Positions 1 through 7,570 of a stretch of DNA of 64,000 bases are shown one piece after another. The notes under the pieces were generated by a model. That model ran no database searches and was not told where the DNA came from. It was given only the letters and a program-made list of their open reading frames with translations. The DNA comes from CAYLKS01 sp964384205 [NCBI: uncultured bacterium] (GTDB lineage: Bacteria > JAGOEH01): assembly GCA_964384205.1 (NCBI GenBank), contig CAYLKS010000005.1:1-64000 (forward strand), in the 5' to 3' direction. Numbering within the stretch: position 1 is the stretch's first letter; the number at the start of each line of letters is the position of its first letter. The position numbers and the translations under genes were made by a program.

Positions 1-230
1 TTGCTATTTCTTCATTGGTAAAGGTAAATATCATTATTACATATTATTATGTTTTTATTTAACCCCCTTCCCTACTAATCGTAATCCTCAATCCATAATC
101 CTTAATCTTCTTTTACTTAACTGATTAAAAATCATCCACAACCTTAATTCTCTATATCTCTTATTTCAACCACCACATTTTTATATGGACTTTACCACTT
201 TATTATCAAAATATATCTTATATTTTTAAC

Positions 231-259
231 TTTACTTAAAGAAAAATTTTTTATATATT
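231..259 (+). promoter_or_regulatory. Probable sigma-70 promoter of asnB
   Basis: A -35-like TTTACT at 231-236 and a -10 TATATT at 254-259 are separated by exactly 17 bp. The start codon follows 19 bp after the -10, behind AAAGGAG. The rest of 1-230 shows no gene except a possible 11-codon reading frame running off the left edge on the minus strand (34 to 1). Confidence 0.5.
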
Positions 260-278
260 GTAAACAAAAGGAGCAAAA

Positions 279-2129
279 ATGTGCGGTTTTGTAGGTGTTT
301 TCGGAAAAAATTTGGATTCTTCATATAAGAATAAAGTTATCAAAGCATCACAAACAATAAAACATAGAGGACCTGATGATTTCGGTCTTTATGAAGATGA
401 GAATTTCATTGTTGCTCATAGACGACTTAAAATAATTGATCTTTCAGATGCGGCTCATCAACCTATGGAATCTCAAGATAAAAATTTCGTAATAGCTTAT
501 AATGGTGAAGTTTATAATTATATAGAGCTTAAAAAAGAGTTTAATATAAATTATTTTTCGGATTCCGATACGGAAGTGATTTTAAATTATCTTGCATTTA
601 AAGGTATTAATGCCTTAAATGAATTTAACGGTATGTTTGCTTTTGCTTTTTTTGATAAAAGGCAAAAAGAGTTGTTATTAGTAAGGGATAGATTTGGCAT
701 AAAACCTTTATACTATATGAGACATAAGAACAATATTATATTTGCCTCGGAAATAAAGGCTATATTATCAATCCTCGATTATACTCCGCAACCGGACGAT
801 TTGTCATTATTTCAATATATAGCTTCGGGATACGGCTATATTGATGTTGACGAATATACTTTTTTTTCGGGAATAAAGAAAATAAAGCCGGCACATTTTA
901 TGAAAATATCCCTTAATGGAAGTATTTCCGAAAGGAAATGGTGGGATGTATCGGAAAATAAACACAAAATCAAAGATATAGAGCAAGCGGCTGAAAATAT
1001 AAAAGAAGTTTTAAAATCGGCAATACAATTAAGATTGCGAAGTGATGTTCCCTATGCCTTAGCTTTAAGTGGCGGTATAGATTCAAATGTAATCGCCTTA
1101 CTTTTAAAAAAAGAGAAGTTACTTGATAATATAAAAACATTTTCCATATCTTATCATGATTTTCCCGGATATGATGAGCTTAAATATATTACTGCCACAA
1201 TAGAAAAAACGGGATTCCATAATTTTTTAATACAGCCTAAAGCCGACGAACTTAAACAAACAATGTATGACATTACTTGGTACGGTGATGAACCTTATTC
1301 CGGTGCTTCGATATTTTCTCAATACAAACTTTTTCAAGAGATAAAAAAGCATAATATAACAGTTGTGATAACAGGACAGGGGTCGGATGAAATATTTGCC
1401 GGATATAATAAATATGACAATTTTTTCTATGCGGATTTGTTAAAAAAATTCAAAATAAAACCGATGGCTTTAAGCCCTGTTTTGAAAATATATTTTTCTC
1501 GTTTTTTAAGAAGATTATCATTTTCTTTTATAAATAAAATAAGGATAAATAATGCGCTTAAACAAGCATCGAATTTTTTTGTAAATGATTCTGTAATAGA
1601 GAAAATTTCCCGATATTCTGATAAAAAACGTATTTTAAAAGGTTATGATAAAGTTGAATTTTCCTCTTTTCTCGATGAAGAATTGTATAATTCATTGACA
1701 ATATCTCCGCTTCCTTCGCTCTTACATACTGATGACAGAAATTCTATGGCGCATTCAATTGAAACAAGACCCGTATTTTTGGATTACAGACTTGTAAATC
1801 TTGCCTTTGCAATAGATAACAGCTTAAAAATTTTTAAGGATATTAAAAAGTATATTTTAAGGTATATGTTAAAAGGTTATATGCCTGACGTGCTTTATAA
1901 CAGAAAAGATAAGATGGGGTTTGTAACTCCTATGGATGAGTGGTTTAGACAAGAATTACAAAATGATTTTTTAGAGAAAGTATCAACATCTGAATTAATC
2001 GATTATTACGGCAATAAAAAGAAAATAATTGAATATTTTAAAGATAATATAACAACAAATACTTCAATAGGTTTTAAAATATGGATATGGTATTCTCTGG
2101 CTATTTGGGAAGATGTCTTTTATAATTAA
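279..2129 (+). CDS. asnB: Asparagine synthase (glutamine-hydrolysing)
   Basis: Glutamine-dependent synthesis of asparagine from aspartate and ATP. The protein starts MCGFVG, so Cys2 becomes the N-terminal nucleophile of the class II glutamine amidotransferase domain (about residues 1-200). The synthetase domain follows, with the pyrophosphate loop SGGIDS and the later TGQGSDEIFAGY segment. At 616 residues the length is normal for AsnB. The start has AAAGGAG 6 bp upstream. Many AsnB paralogues of this type sit at the edge of surface-polysaccharide clusters, and the region to the left is outside the window. Codon choice differs from the neighbours: TCG, CCG, CGG, GCC and GAC codons are frequent, whereas the genes from tadA onward are much poorer in G+C. 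Together with the transposase remnant just downstream this suggests a horizontally acquired or recombination-prone segment (inference). Family assignment is firm; the physiological role is less so. Confidence 0.93.
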   Translation: MCGFVGVFGKNLDSSYKNKVIKASQTIKHRGPDDFGLYEDENFIVAHRRLKIIDLSDAAHQPMESQDKNFVIAYNGEVYNYIELKKEFNINYFSDSDTEVILNYLAFKGINALNEFNGMFAFAFFDKRQKELLLVRDRFGIKPLYYMRHKNNIIFASEIKAILSILDYTPQPDDLSLFQYIASGYGYIDVDEYTFFSGIKKIKPAHFMKISLNGSISERKWWDVSENKHKIKDIEQAAENIKEVLKSAIQLRLRSDVPYALALSGGIDSNVIALLLKKEKLLDNIKTFSISYHDFPGYDELKYITATIEKTGFHNFLIQPKADELKQTMYDITWYGDEPYSGASIFSQYKLFQEIKKHNITVVITGQGSDEIFAGYNKYDNFFYADLLKKFKIKPMALSPVLKIYFSRFLRRLSFSFINKIRINNALKQASNFFVNDSVIEKISRYSDKKRILKGYDKVEFSSFLDEELYNSLTISPLPSLLHTDDRNSMAHSIETRPVFLDYRLVNLAFAIDNSLKIFKDIKKYILRYMLKGYMPDVLYNRKDKMGFVTPMDEWFRQELQNDFLEKVSTSELIDYYGNKKKIIEYFKDNITTNTSIGFKIWIWYSLAIWEDVFYN

Positions 2130-2201
2130 TTATAAAAAAATAAAATAATTTATTGTTTTAAATACTTAATCTTTCTCAATATTTAACAATAATAAAACTT
2201 A

Positions 2202-2470
2202 TTAATCACATTGATACTGGCTTGATAATTCCATACTAAATTCTCCTCTTCTTAATCCCGGTATGCATTATAAATTTGGTATTCATAATGTCAAATTACC
2301 TAAATTACCCACTCTTGTCTTCATTCTTTTCCATACACCTTTTTTGTATCTGCATTTTAATATAGCTTTGCTTTTATCTGTTCTCTAACTTGAGGTTCTA
2401 ATACCTGATTGATTATTGTTTTTAATAATTTTAAAAATTGTAAATTAATCCAATCTTAACTGGAGGCTGG
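2202..2470 (-). pseudogene. Decayed IS256 (Mutator)-family transposase fragment
   Basis: Conceptual translation of the minus strand from about 2470 to 2202, allowing frame changes and stops, gives pieces that follow one another in the order of an IS256-type transposase N-terminal part: a helical stretch reading NQVLEPQVREQIKAKLY, then after a stop and a shift KTRVGNLG..LTL, a stop, IPNL, a stop, then GEFSMELSSQYQ. These line up with the family pattern TRVGTLxLxVPxxRxGxFSxELFxRYQRSE. At least three stops and one frameshift make it non-functional. No terminal inverted repeats or target duplication were found. The other bases of the 490-bp gap between asnB and tadA hold only the tadA promoter. 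The match is from memory of the family and was not searched. Confidence 0.6.
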
Positions 2471-2584
2471 TTCTACGTAAAACAATATTTCTTTTTTATA
2501 AATCCCCAACAAAAGCAAATATTTACAACAAATGAAATACCATTTTTATTTCTATAAAACCTTAACAGTAAATATAAAAATTGA

Positions 2585-2613
2585 TTGACAAAAGAATAAA
2601 ATTTTATTATAAA
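2585..2613 (+). promoter_or_regulatory. Sigma-70 promoter placed for a leaderless tadA transcript
   Basis: A consensus -35 TTGACA at 2585-2590, a 17-bp spacer and -10 TATAAA at 2608-2613. Only 7 bp separate the -10 from the tadA ATG at 2621, so the predicted transcription start falls on or next to the A of the start codon. No Shine-Dalgarno sequence precedes the ATG. Confidence 0.65.
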
Positions 2614-2620
2614 TAGAATC

Positions 2621-3088
2621 ATGAATATGGAATTTATGAAAGAAGCCTTAAATCTTGCAAAAATTGCTAAAGAAAAAGATGAAGTACCTATTGGAGCAGT
2701 GGTAGTAAAAAATGATCAAATAATTGGCAAAGGCTACAATATGGTAGAAACATTAAAAGATCCCACAGCTCATGCAGAGATGATTGCGATAAAAGATGCA
2801 TGCAATAATATTGGAGAGAAAAGGCTTATAGACTGCGATTTATATGTTACAATAGAACCTTGTATAATGTGTGCTGGTGCTATATGGCAAAGCAGGATAA
2901 AAAATGTATACTATGGTGCACCGGATCCCAAAGGAGGAGCATTAGATACTCTATATAATATTGGAAAAGATACAAGGTTAAATCATAGATTTACAAGTAA
3001 AGGCTTTATTCTGGAAGAAGACAGTAGAAACTTGATACAACTTTTTTTCAGAGAGAAAAGAACAGGGAGAGGTGCCAGAGTGGTTTAA
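2621..3088 (+). CDS. tadA: tRNA adenosine(34) deaminase
   Basis: Zinc-dependent deaminase that converts A34 to inosine in tRNA-Arg(ACG). The cytidine/deoxycytidylate-deaminase fold is clear: zinc ligand and proton shuttle HAE (H51, E53) and the PCxxC pair (P80, C81, C84). Length is 155 residues, normal for TadA. The family sequence naturally ends near LIQLFFREKR; the last eight residues (TGRGARVV) are encoded by bases running into the following tRNA-Ser gene, and the TAA stop lies in the D-arm of that tRNA, a 23-bp overlap. ATGs at codons 3 and 6 are possible alternative starts; none has a Shine-Dalgarno sequence, and the promoter position favours the first ATG on a leaderless mRNA. It heads the conserved tadA-SRP RNA-dnaX-ybaB-recR neighbourhood. 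Confidence 0.95.
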   Translation: MNMEFMKEALNLAKIAKEKDEVPIGAVVVKNDQIIGKGYNMVETLKDPTAHAEMIAIKDACNNIGEKRLIDCDLYVTIEPCIMCAGAIWQSRIKNVYYGAPDPKGGALDTLYNIGKDTRLNHRFTSKGFILEEDSRNLIQLFFREKRTGRGARVV

Positions 3089-3153
3089 TGGGGCGGTCTC
3101 GAAAACCGTTGTCTGGTAAAGCCGGACCGAGGGTTCGAATCCCTCCCTCTCCG
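3066..3153 (+). tRNA. tRNA-Ser (anticodon CGA)
   Basis: Class II tRNA of 88 nt with a 7-bp acceptor stem GGAGAGG/CCTCTCC, T-arm GAGGG-TTCGAAT-CCCTC and a long variable arm. The anticodon stem GCGGT/ACCGT encloses loop CTCGAAA, giving anticodon CGA (reads UCG). Discriminator base G; CCA is not encoded. The first 23 nt overlap the end of tadA. Its last 28 bases are identical to those of the next tRNA-Ser. Confidence 0.95.
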
Positions 3154-3183
3154 GATTTGTCAGATAAGGGTTTTTGGAAATAT

Positions 3184-3273
<90 letters not shown>

Positions 3274-3286
3274 TTAATTAAAAATA

Positions 3287-3379
3287 GCCAGGCCCGTCGC
3301 AATAAAATCCACCGAACCCCGTCAGGTCCGGAAGGAAGCAGCGGTAGGTGGCAATTTTATGTGCCGACGGTAGCCTGGC
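3287..3379 (+). ncRNA. ffs: Small SRP RNA (4.5S type)
   Basis: RNA core of the bacterial signal recognition particle, which binds Ffh and FtsY for co-translational membrane targeting. The ends pair (GCCAGGC with GCCTGGC), and the apical domain carries the conserved internal-loop motif GTCAGGTCCGGAAGGAAGCA with its GGAA tetraloop. Length about 93 nt, the short form without an Alu domain. dnaX starts 19 bp downstream. Confidence 0.95.
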
Positions 3380-3398
3380 ATTTTAATATTTACTAATT

Positions 3399-5012
3399 AT
3401 GAACAAAAATTATTTAGTATCAGCCAGAAAATACAGACCTTTATTGTTTAGCCAGGTAATAGGTCAAGAACATATTACCAAAACATTAGAAAATACTATT
3501 ATTAACAATAGAATAGGTCATGCTTATCTTTTTACTGGACCTCGAGGTGTGGGGAAAACCACTACAGCAAGAATTTTTTCTAAAGCACTCAACTGCATAA
3601 ACGGCCCTACTGTAACACCTTGCAATAAATGTGATAGCTGTACTCAAATTAACGAAGGCAGATCTTTTGATGTATTAGAAATCGATGGCGCATCTAACAG
3701 AGGTATAGACGAAATAAGAGCTCTTAAAGAAAATATAAATTATTCACCAAGCTCTGGCAAATATAAAATATATATTATCGATGAAGTTCATATGCTAACT
3801 GAACAAGCATTCAATGCTCTTTTGAAAACATTAGAAGAACCTCCACCTCAAGTTATTTTTATATTGGCTACTACTGAACCAAATAAAATACCAATTACTA
3901 TTCTTTCACGATGTCAGAGATATGACTTCAAAAGAGTCTCAATAAATGAAATATCTCAGCAATTAAAAAATATTGCTAATAATGAAAATATTAATATTGA
4001 CGATGCTTCTATAAAACTAATTGCAAGAGCAGCAGACGGCAGTGTAAGAGATGCTGAATCTATTTTCGATCAAGTTATATCTTTTTGCAACAATAATGTA
4101 AAAGCAAGTGATGTGGAAGAAATTCTCGGCATTACCGGGAATCATTTCTTTGTAAAACTATTCTCACTATATTTTGAAAATAATCTTTACGAAGCACTAA
4201 AAACAATTGATGAATACTTATATTCTGGCAAAGATATTAAAGAATTTTTAAACGGGTTCTCATTATTTTTAAGAAATTTAATTATTTTAAAACTAAATGA
4301 AACTCCAGATAATATTTTTGGCATAGCAGAAGACGAAAAAGATGAAATAATAAATATCGCTAAAAATTTCTCTTTTATCGACCTATTCAGAATCATGAAT
4401 ATCTTTTCTAAATATGAAAAAATAATCCGTTATTCTCCAAATAGTTTAATACAACTGGAAATGTTCATAATAAAATTATTTACTATAAACAAACTTGAAG
4501 ATATAGAAAATATTATTCTAAAATTAAATAATTACCAGGATCAATATACACCAACTCAAGAAAACAAAAAAAAAACATTTGAGATAAAGAATATTAACAA
4601 TCAAAATAAATTTTGGCCCGAAATATTAGATATAATAAAGAAAAAAGATGCTGTTTTATATGCCCATATGCAAGAAAGCATAATAACTGATTTTACCAAT
4701 AATAAATTAAAAATTAAAATCCCTTATGCTAATGAAAGAACAAAAAAAATTATTGAAAAAAATAAATTTATAATAAATGAAACTCTATCTTCATATCTAA
4801 ATGAAAAAATCGCAATAGAAATAGAATATGATATAATAGATCACAATGAAATCTTGGAAAAAATAGAACAAGATAAGAAAAAAATAGCAATGTTAAGTCA
4901 AAATGATGGAAATAATTTGCATAAAATTTATAAAGAATATCCTATAATACAATATGCTGTCGAAAAATTTAACGGATATTTAATAAAAAATAACTCAAAA
5001 AAAGAGAGGTAA
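3399..5012 (+). CDS. dnaX: DNA polymerase III subunits gamma/tau
   Basis: Clamp-loader ATPase of the replicative polymerase. AAA+ domain at the N-terminus: Walker A GPRGVGKT (47-54), the four-cysteine zinc module C66, C75, C78, C81, and Walker B IDEVHML followed by NALLKTLEEPP. Domain III runs to about residue 365; the remaining 170 residues are a lysine-rich linker and a small tau-like C-terminal domain. Total 537 residues. The start ATG has no Shine-Dalgarno sequence and lies 19 bp behind SRP RNA, so the mRNA may be generated by processing of the RNA cluster. A run of ten A at 4566-4575 (codons 390-393) falls at the linker; a one-base slip either way leads to a stop within a few codons, giving a gamma-sized product of about 394-396 residues. 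Followed at 3 bp by ybaB and then recR. Confidence 0.96.
   Translation: MNKNYLVSARKYRPLLFSQVIGQEHITKTLENTIINNRIGHAYLFTGPRGVGKTTTARIFSKALNCINGPTVTPCNKCDSCTQINEGRSFDVLEIDGASNRGIDEIRALKENINYSPSSGKYKIYIIDEVHMLTEQAFNALLKTLEEPPPQVIFILATTEPNKIPITILSRCQRYDFKRVSINEISQQLKNIANNENINIDDASIKLIARAADGSVRDAESIFDQVISFCNNNVKASDVEEILGITGNHFFVKLFSLYFENNLYEALKTIDEYLYSGKDIKEFLNGFSLFLRNLIILKLNETPDNIFGIAEDEKDEIINIAKNFSFIDLFRIMNIFSKYEKIIRYSPNSLIQLEMFIIKLFTINKLEDIENIILKLNNYQDQYTPTQENKKKTFEIKNINNQNKFWPEILDIIKKKDAVLYAHMQESIITDFTNNKLKIKIPYANERTKKIIEKNKFIINETLSSYLNEKIAIEIEYDIIDHNEILEKIEQDKKKIAMLSQNDGNNLHKIYKEYPIIQYAVEKFNGYLIKNNSKKER
4566..4575 (+). promoter_or_regulatory. Candidate slippage/frameshift site in dnaX (A10)
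   Basis: Ten consecutive A within dnaX, reading AAA AAA AAA ACA in frame. With one extra A the frame reads K-K-K-N-I-stop (TGA); with one A fewer it reads K-K-K-H-L-R-stop (TAA). Known dnaX genes make the gamma form by -1 ribosomal frameshifting (E. coli) or by transcriptional slippage on an A9 run (Thermus). No clear stimulatory stem-loop was recognised here, which fits transcriptional slippage better. Function is inferred. Confidence 0.5.
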
Positions 5013-5015
5013 TAT

Positions 5016-5327
5016 ATGTCTAAAAAATTAAATTCTCTTCTAAAAGAAGCTAAAAAAATGCAAAAAATGATGGCAGAAATGCAAGAGCAATTAGCAAAAC
5101 AAACATTCGAAGGACAGGCTGGCGGCGGAGTTGTAAAAGCTAAAGTTAATGGAGAAAAAAAATTATTAGAAATAAAAATATCGCCCGATGTGGTAGATCC
5201 GGATGATGTAGAAATGCTGGAAGATTTAATTTTATCTGCTATCAATCAAGCAATGGATGAAGCAGAAAAAGCAAGTAATAACCAATTGTCAGGATTAACA
5301 GGTAACCTAAAAATTCCTGGTTTCTAA
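5016..5327 (+). CDS. ybaB: YbaB/EbfC family nucleoid-associated protein
   Basis: Small dimeric DNA-binding protein of 103 residues, the usual family size. It begins with a charged helix rich in K, M and Q (LLKEAKKMQKMMAEMQEQLA) and continues with the beta core GGGVVKAKVNGEKKLLEIKISPDVVDPDD that typifies the family. Located 3 bp after dnaX and 22 bp before recR, its nearly universal position in bacteria. Translation is supported by an AGAGG sequence ahead of the ATG. Confidence 0.93.
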   Translation: MSKKLNSLLKEAKKMQKMMAEMQEQLAKQTFEGQAGGGVVKAKVNGEKKLLEIKISPDVVDPDDVEMLEDLILSAINQAMDEAEKASNNQLSGLTGNLKIPGF

Positions 5328-5349
5328 TAAAAAGGTTTTTAGTAAAAAA

Positions 5350-5958
5350 ATGAAAATTCCAGAATCTATTGAATCAATTATAAATGAATTTATTAAATTT
5401 CCAGGTATCGGACATAAAACTGCCGAAAGGTTAGCTTTTTATCTAATTTTTCAGCCAGAAGAATTTACCACTGAATTTATAAAAAATATAGAATTCTATA
5501 GAAAACAAATAAAATATTGTTCAATATGTGGCAATATAGATGACACAGACCCATGCAGTATATGTAGTTCAAACCATAGAGATAATTATACAATCTGTGT
5601 GGTAGAAACGCCCAGAGATCTTTTTGCAATAGAAAATGCCAATATATATAATGGGCTATATCATGTACTTGGTGGCGCTATCTCACCTATTGATGGTATA
5701 ACGCCTGAAAAATTAAATTTTGATAAATTATTAAAAAGAATAAAACCTCCTGTAAACGAAATTATAATTGCCACAAATTCAAATATCCCTGGGGAAATGA
5801 CTGCTCTTTATATAAAAAAACTACTGGCAGAATACGATATAAAAATTACACGAATTGCTAAAGGAATCCCCTTTGGCTCTGATCTTGAATACTCAGATAA
5901 AATAACAATTTCTAATGCTTTTACAGGAAGAACAGAAATAAAAAATGAACCTTCCTAA
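5350..5958 (+). CDS. recR: Recombination mediator protein RecR
   Basis: Acts with RecO and RecF to load RecA at single-strand gaps. The 202-residue protein shows the family layout: helix-hairpin-helix FPGIGHKTAERLAFYL near the N-terminus, a four-cysteine zinc finger (C-SIC-GNIDDTDP-C-SIC), then a Toprim domain starting ICVVETPRDL and ending with the conserved GIPFGSDLEYSD segment. The next gene, pgsA, overlaps its end by 14 bp, so the two are translationally linked. Confidence 0.95.
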   Translation: MKIPESIESIINEFIKFPGIGHKTAERLAFYLIFQPEEFTTEFIKNIEFYRKQIKYCSICGNIDDTDPCSICSSNHRDNYTICVVETPRDLFAIENANIYNGLYHVLGGAISPIDGITPEKLNFDKLLKRIKPPVNEIIIATNSNIPGEMTALYIKKLLAEYDIKITRIAKGIPFGSDLEYSDKITISNAFTGRTEIKNEPS

Positions 5959-6511
5959 TAGAATCACCTTTTCAAGAATTATTCTATCTGCTATATTTTT
6001 AATATTCTTTAACATTGAAAATTATATTTCTTTATTAATAGCATTCTTTATATTTATAATTGCTATATTTACAGATTTATACGATGGCTATATTGCAAGA
6101 AAAACAGGCATTATAACAGGATTTGGAAAATTTTTTGATCCACTCGCAGATAAAATTTTAATAACAGTTGTATTCTTAAGTTTAATCGAAAAAAATATAT
6201 TACCCTCATGGTTTGTGGCATTGGTTCTCATAAGAGAATTCCTAATCACTGGACTACGAACTATTGCTGCTTATAAAGGTATATCAATAGCTGCTTCAAA
6301 AATTGCAAAAACAAAAACATTTTTTCAATTCACATTGTGTTTTATAGGAATAATAAAACACATAAATTCGTTTATCAAAATAAATTTCCTTGATACTATA
6401 TTCAGCAAAACTTTTATATTCTATTTCACTATTATTGTAATAATTTTCACCTATCTATCTGCTTATGACTATATAGTAAAATCTAAAAAAATATTAGAAG
6501 GAGATTTCTAA
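5945..6511 (+). CDS. pgsA: CDP-diacylglycerol-glycerol-3-phosphate 3-phosphatidyltransferase
   Basis: Membrane enzyme that makes phosphatidylglycerol phosphate. The CDP-alcohol phosphotransferase signature D-x2-DG-x2-AR-x8-G-x3-D-x3-D is complete in DLYDGYIARKTGIITGFG followed by KFFDPLADK. Several hydrophobic segments cover the rest; 188 residues is typical. It overlaps recR by 14 bp upstream and shares one base with pgpA downstream (TAATG), so the two consecutive enzymes of phosphatidylglycerol synthesis are coupled. Confidence 0.92.
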   Translation: MNLPNRITFSRIILSAIFLIFFNIENYISLLIAFFIFIIAIFTDLYDGYIARKTGIITGFGKFFDPLADKILITVVFLSLIEKNILPSWFVALVLIREFLITGLRTIAAYKGISIAASKIAKTKTFFQFTLCFIGIIKHINSFIKINFLDTIFSKTFIFYFTIIVIIFTYLSAYDYIVKSKKILEGDF

Positions 6512-6969
6512 TGAAATTGATTGATAAAATCTCAATTTTATTATCAACAGGATTATTTTCTGGATATTTCCCTCTCTTTCCAGGAACATTTGCCAGCTTC
6601 CTAACATGCATTGCTTTATACTACATATTGCCAGTAAGTACAGACGAGTACTTTCTTTATCTATTAATACTCTTTTTTGTAGGGGTCTATACATCTACAG
6701 TAGCAGAAAAAACACTGGGACATGATGCAAAAAAAATAGTTATTGATGAAATATTTGGTATGTCTGTAGCGATTTTATATGTACCCATCACATTAACTAA
6801 TTTAATTATTGCTTTTATTCTATTTAGACTATTTGATATTTTCAAACCATTCCCTATTAATGCAAGCCAAAAACTAAAGCAAGGCTGGGGAGTTATGGTT
6901 GATGATTTAATTGCAGGAATATACGCAATGGCAATTTTAAATGCTTATATTTTATTTTTTACAAAATAA
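6511..6969 (+). CDS. pgpA: Phosphatidylglycerophosphatase A
   Basis: Removes the phosphate from phosphatidylglycerol phosphate, the product of the preceding pgsA. The 152-residue sequence has the PgpA pattern: an early PLFPGTFASF segment, the acidic active-site motif VIDEIFGM, RLFDIFKPFPI, and a final GWGVMVDDLIAGIYA. Four hydrophobic segments are visible. AGAAGGAGATTTCT directly ahead of the ATG is a good ribosome binding site. It ends 1 bp short of the convergent hisB gene, with no terminator in between. Confidence 0.92.
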   Translation: MKLIDKISILLSTGLFSGYFPLFPGTFASFLTCIALYYILPVSTDEYFLYLLILFFVGVYTSTVAEKTLGHDAKKIVIDEIFGMSVAILYVPITLTNLIIAFILFRLFDIFKPFPINASQKLKQGWGVMVDDLIAGIYAMAILNAYILFFTK

Positions 6970-6970
6970 G

Positions 6971-7570
6971 TTAAACTAATACTCCTTTAGTGCTTAATAT
7001 ATTATCTCCCAATGTAGCATCATAAGAAACAGCATATTTAAAAGATTTTCCAAGTGATTTAAAAACTGCTTCTATTTTATGATGATCAGAATAACCATAA
7101 AATTCTTTTATATGTAAATTCATTTTAGCTTCTTGCCCAAAAGCATAAAAAAAATCATAAAATAAATCAACAGAGACATCCCCTATCTTAGGATATTGAA
7201 ATTTTAAATCATATACTAATTTAAATCTTCCAGATAAATCTATTGCTGTTAAAACCAAACTATCATCCATCGGAAATACAAAAAAACCTGCTCTATTTAT
7301 TCCTTTTTTATCACCTAAAGCTTCATAAATTGCTCTGCCCAATACTATTGCAGTATCCTCTATTGTATGATGATAATCAACATGTAAATCACCAGATATA
7401 TCCAATTTTATATCAAAATTAGAATATCTTGCAAAAGTTTCCAGCATATGTTTCAAAAAACCGATTTCACATTTTATATCATAATTTCCTTTACCATCAA
7501 GATTTATTTTAGCATAAATATCTGTTTCTTTTGTTGTTCTATGAACAATGCCTATTCTATCTTCTCCCAT
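6971..7570 (-). CDS. hisB: Imidazoleglycerol-phosphate dehydratase
   Basis: Step 6 of histidine synthesis: dehydration of imidazole glycerol phosphate to imidazole acetol phosphate. Only the dehydratase domain is present, with the metal-binding HHTIEDTA and HHKIEAVFK motifs; there is no fused histidinol-phosphatase domain. I prefer the ATG at 7570, which stands 9 bp behind AAAGGGGG, over an in-frame TTG two codons upstream (7576) with only 3 bp spacing. Length is then 199 residues. The start overlaps hisC by 14 bp. It is the last gene of the operon and converges on pgpA. Confidence 0.95.
   Translation of the reverse strand: MGEDRIGIVHRTTKETDIYAKINLDGKGNYDIKCEIGFLKHMLETFARYSNFDIKLDISGDLHVDYHHTIEDTAIVLGRAIYEALGDKKGINRAGFFVFPMDDSLVLTAIDLSGRFKLVYDLKFQYPKIGDVSVDLFYDFFYAFGQEAKMNLHIKEFYGYSDHHKIEAVFKSLGKSFKYAVSYDATLGDNILSTKGVLV

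Noticed and set aside
1-34. Possible protein start on the minus strand running off the left edge (MIFTFTNEEIA)
   Set aside because: Only 11 codons are visible and no ribosome binding site was found, so it cannot be supported.
60-120. Imperfect GGATTA-like short repeats on the minus strand left of asnB
   Set aside because: Too short and degenerate to call a repeat family.
2110-2140. AT-only hairpin at the asnB stop as a terminator
   Set aside because: Symmetric TTATAATTAATTATAA has no G-C pairs and could be chance; not strong enough to annotate.
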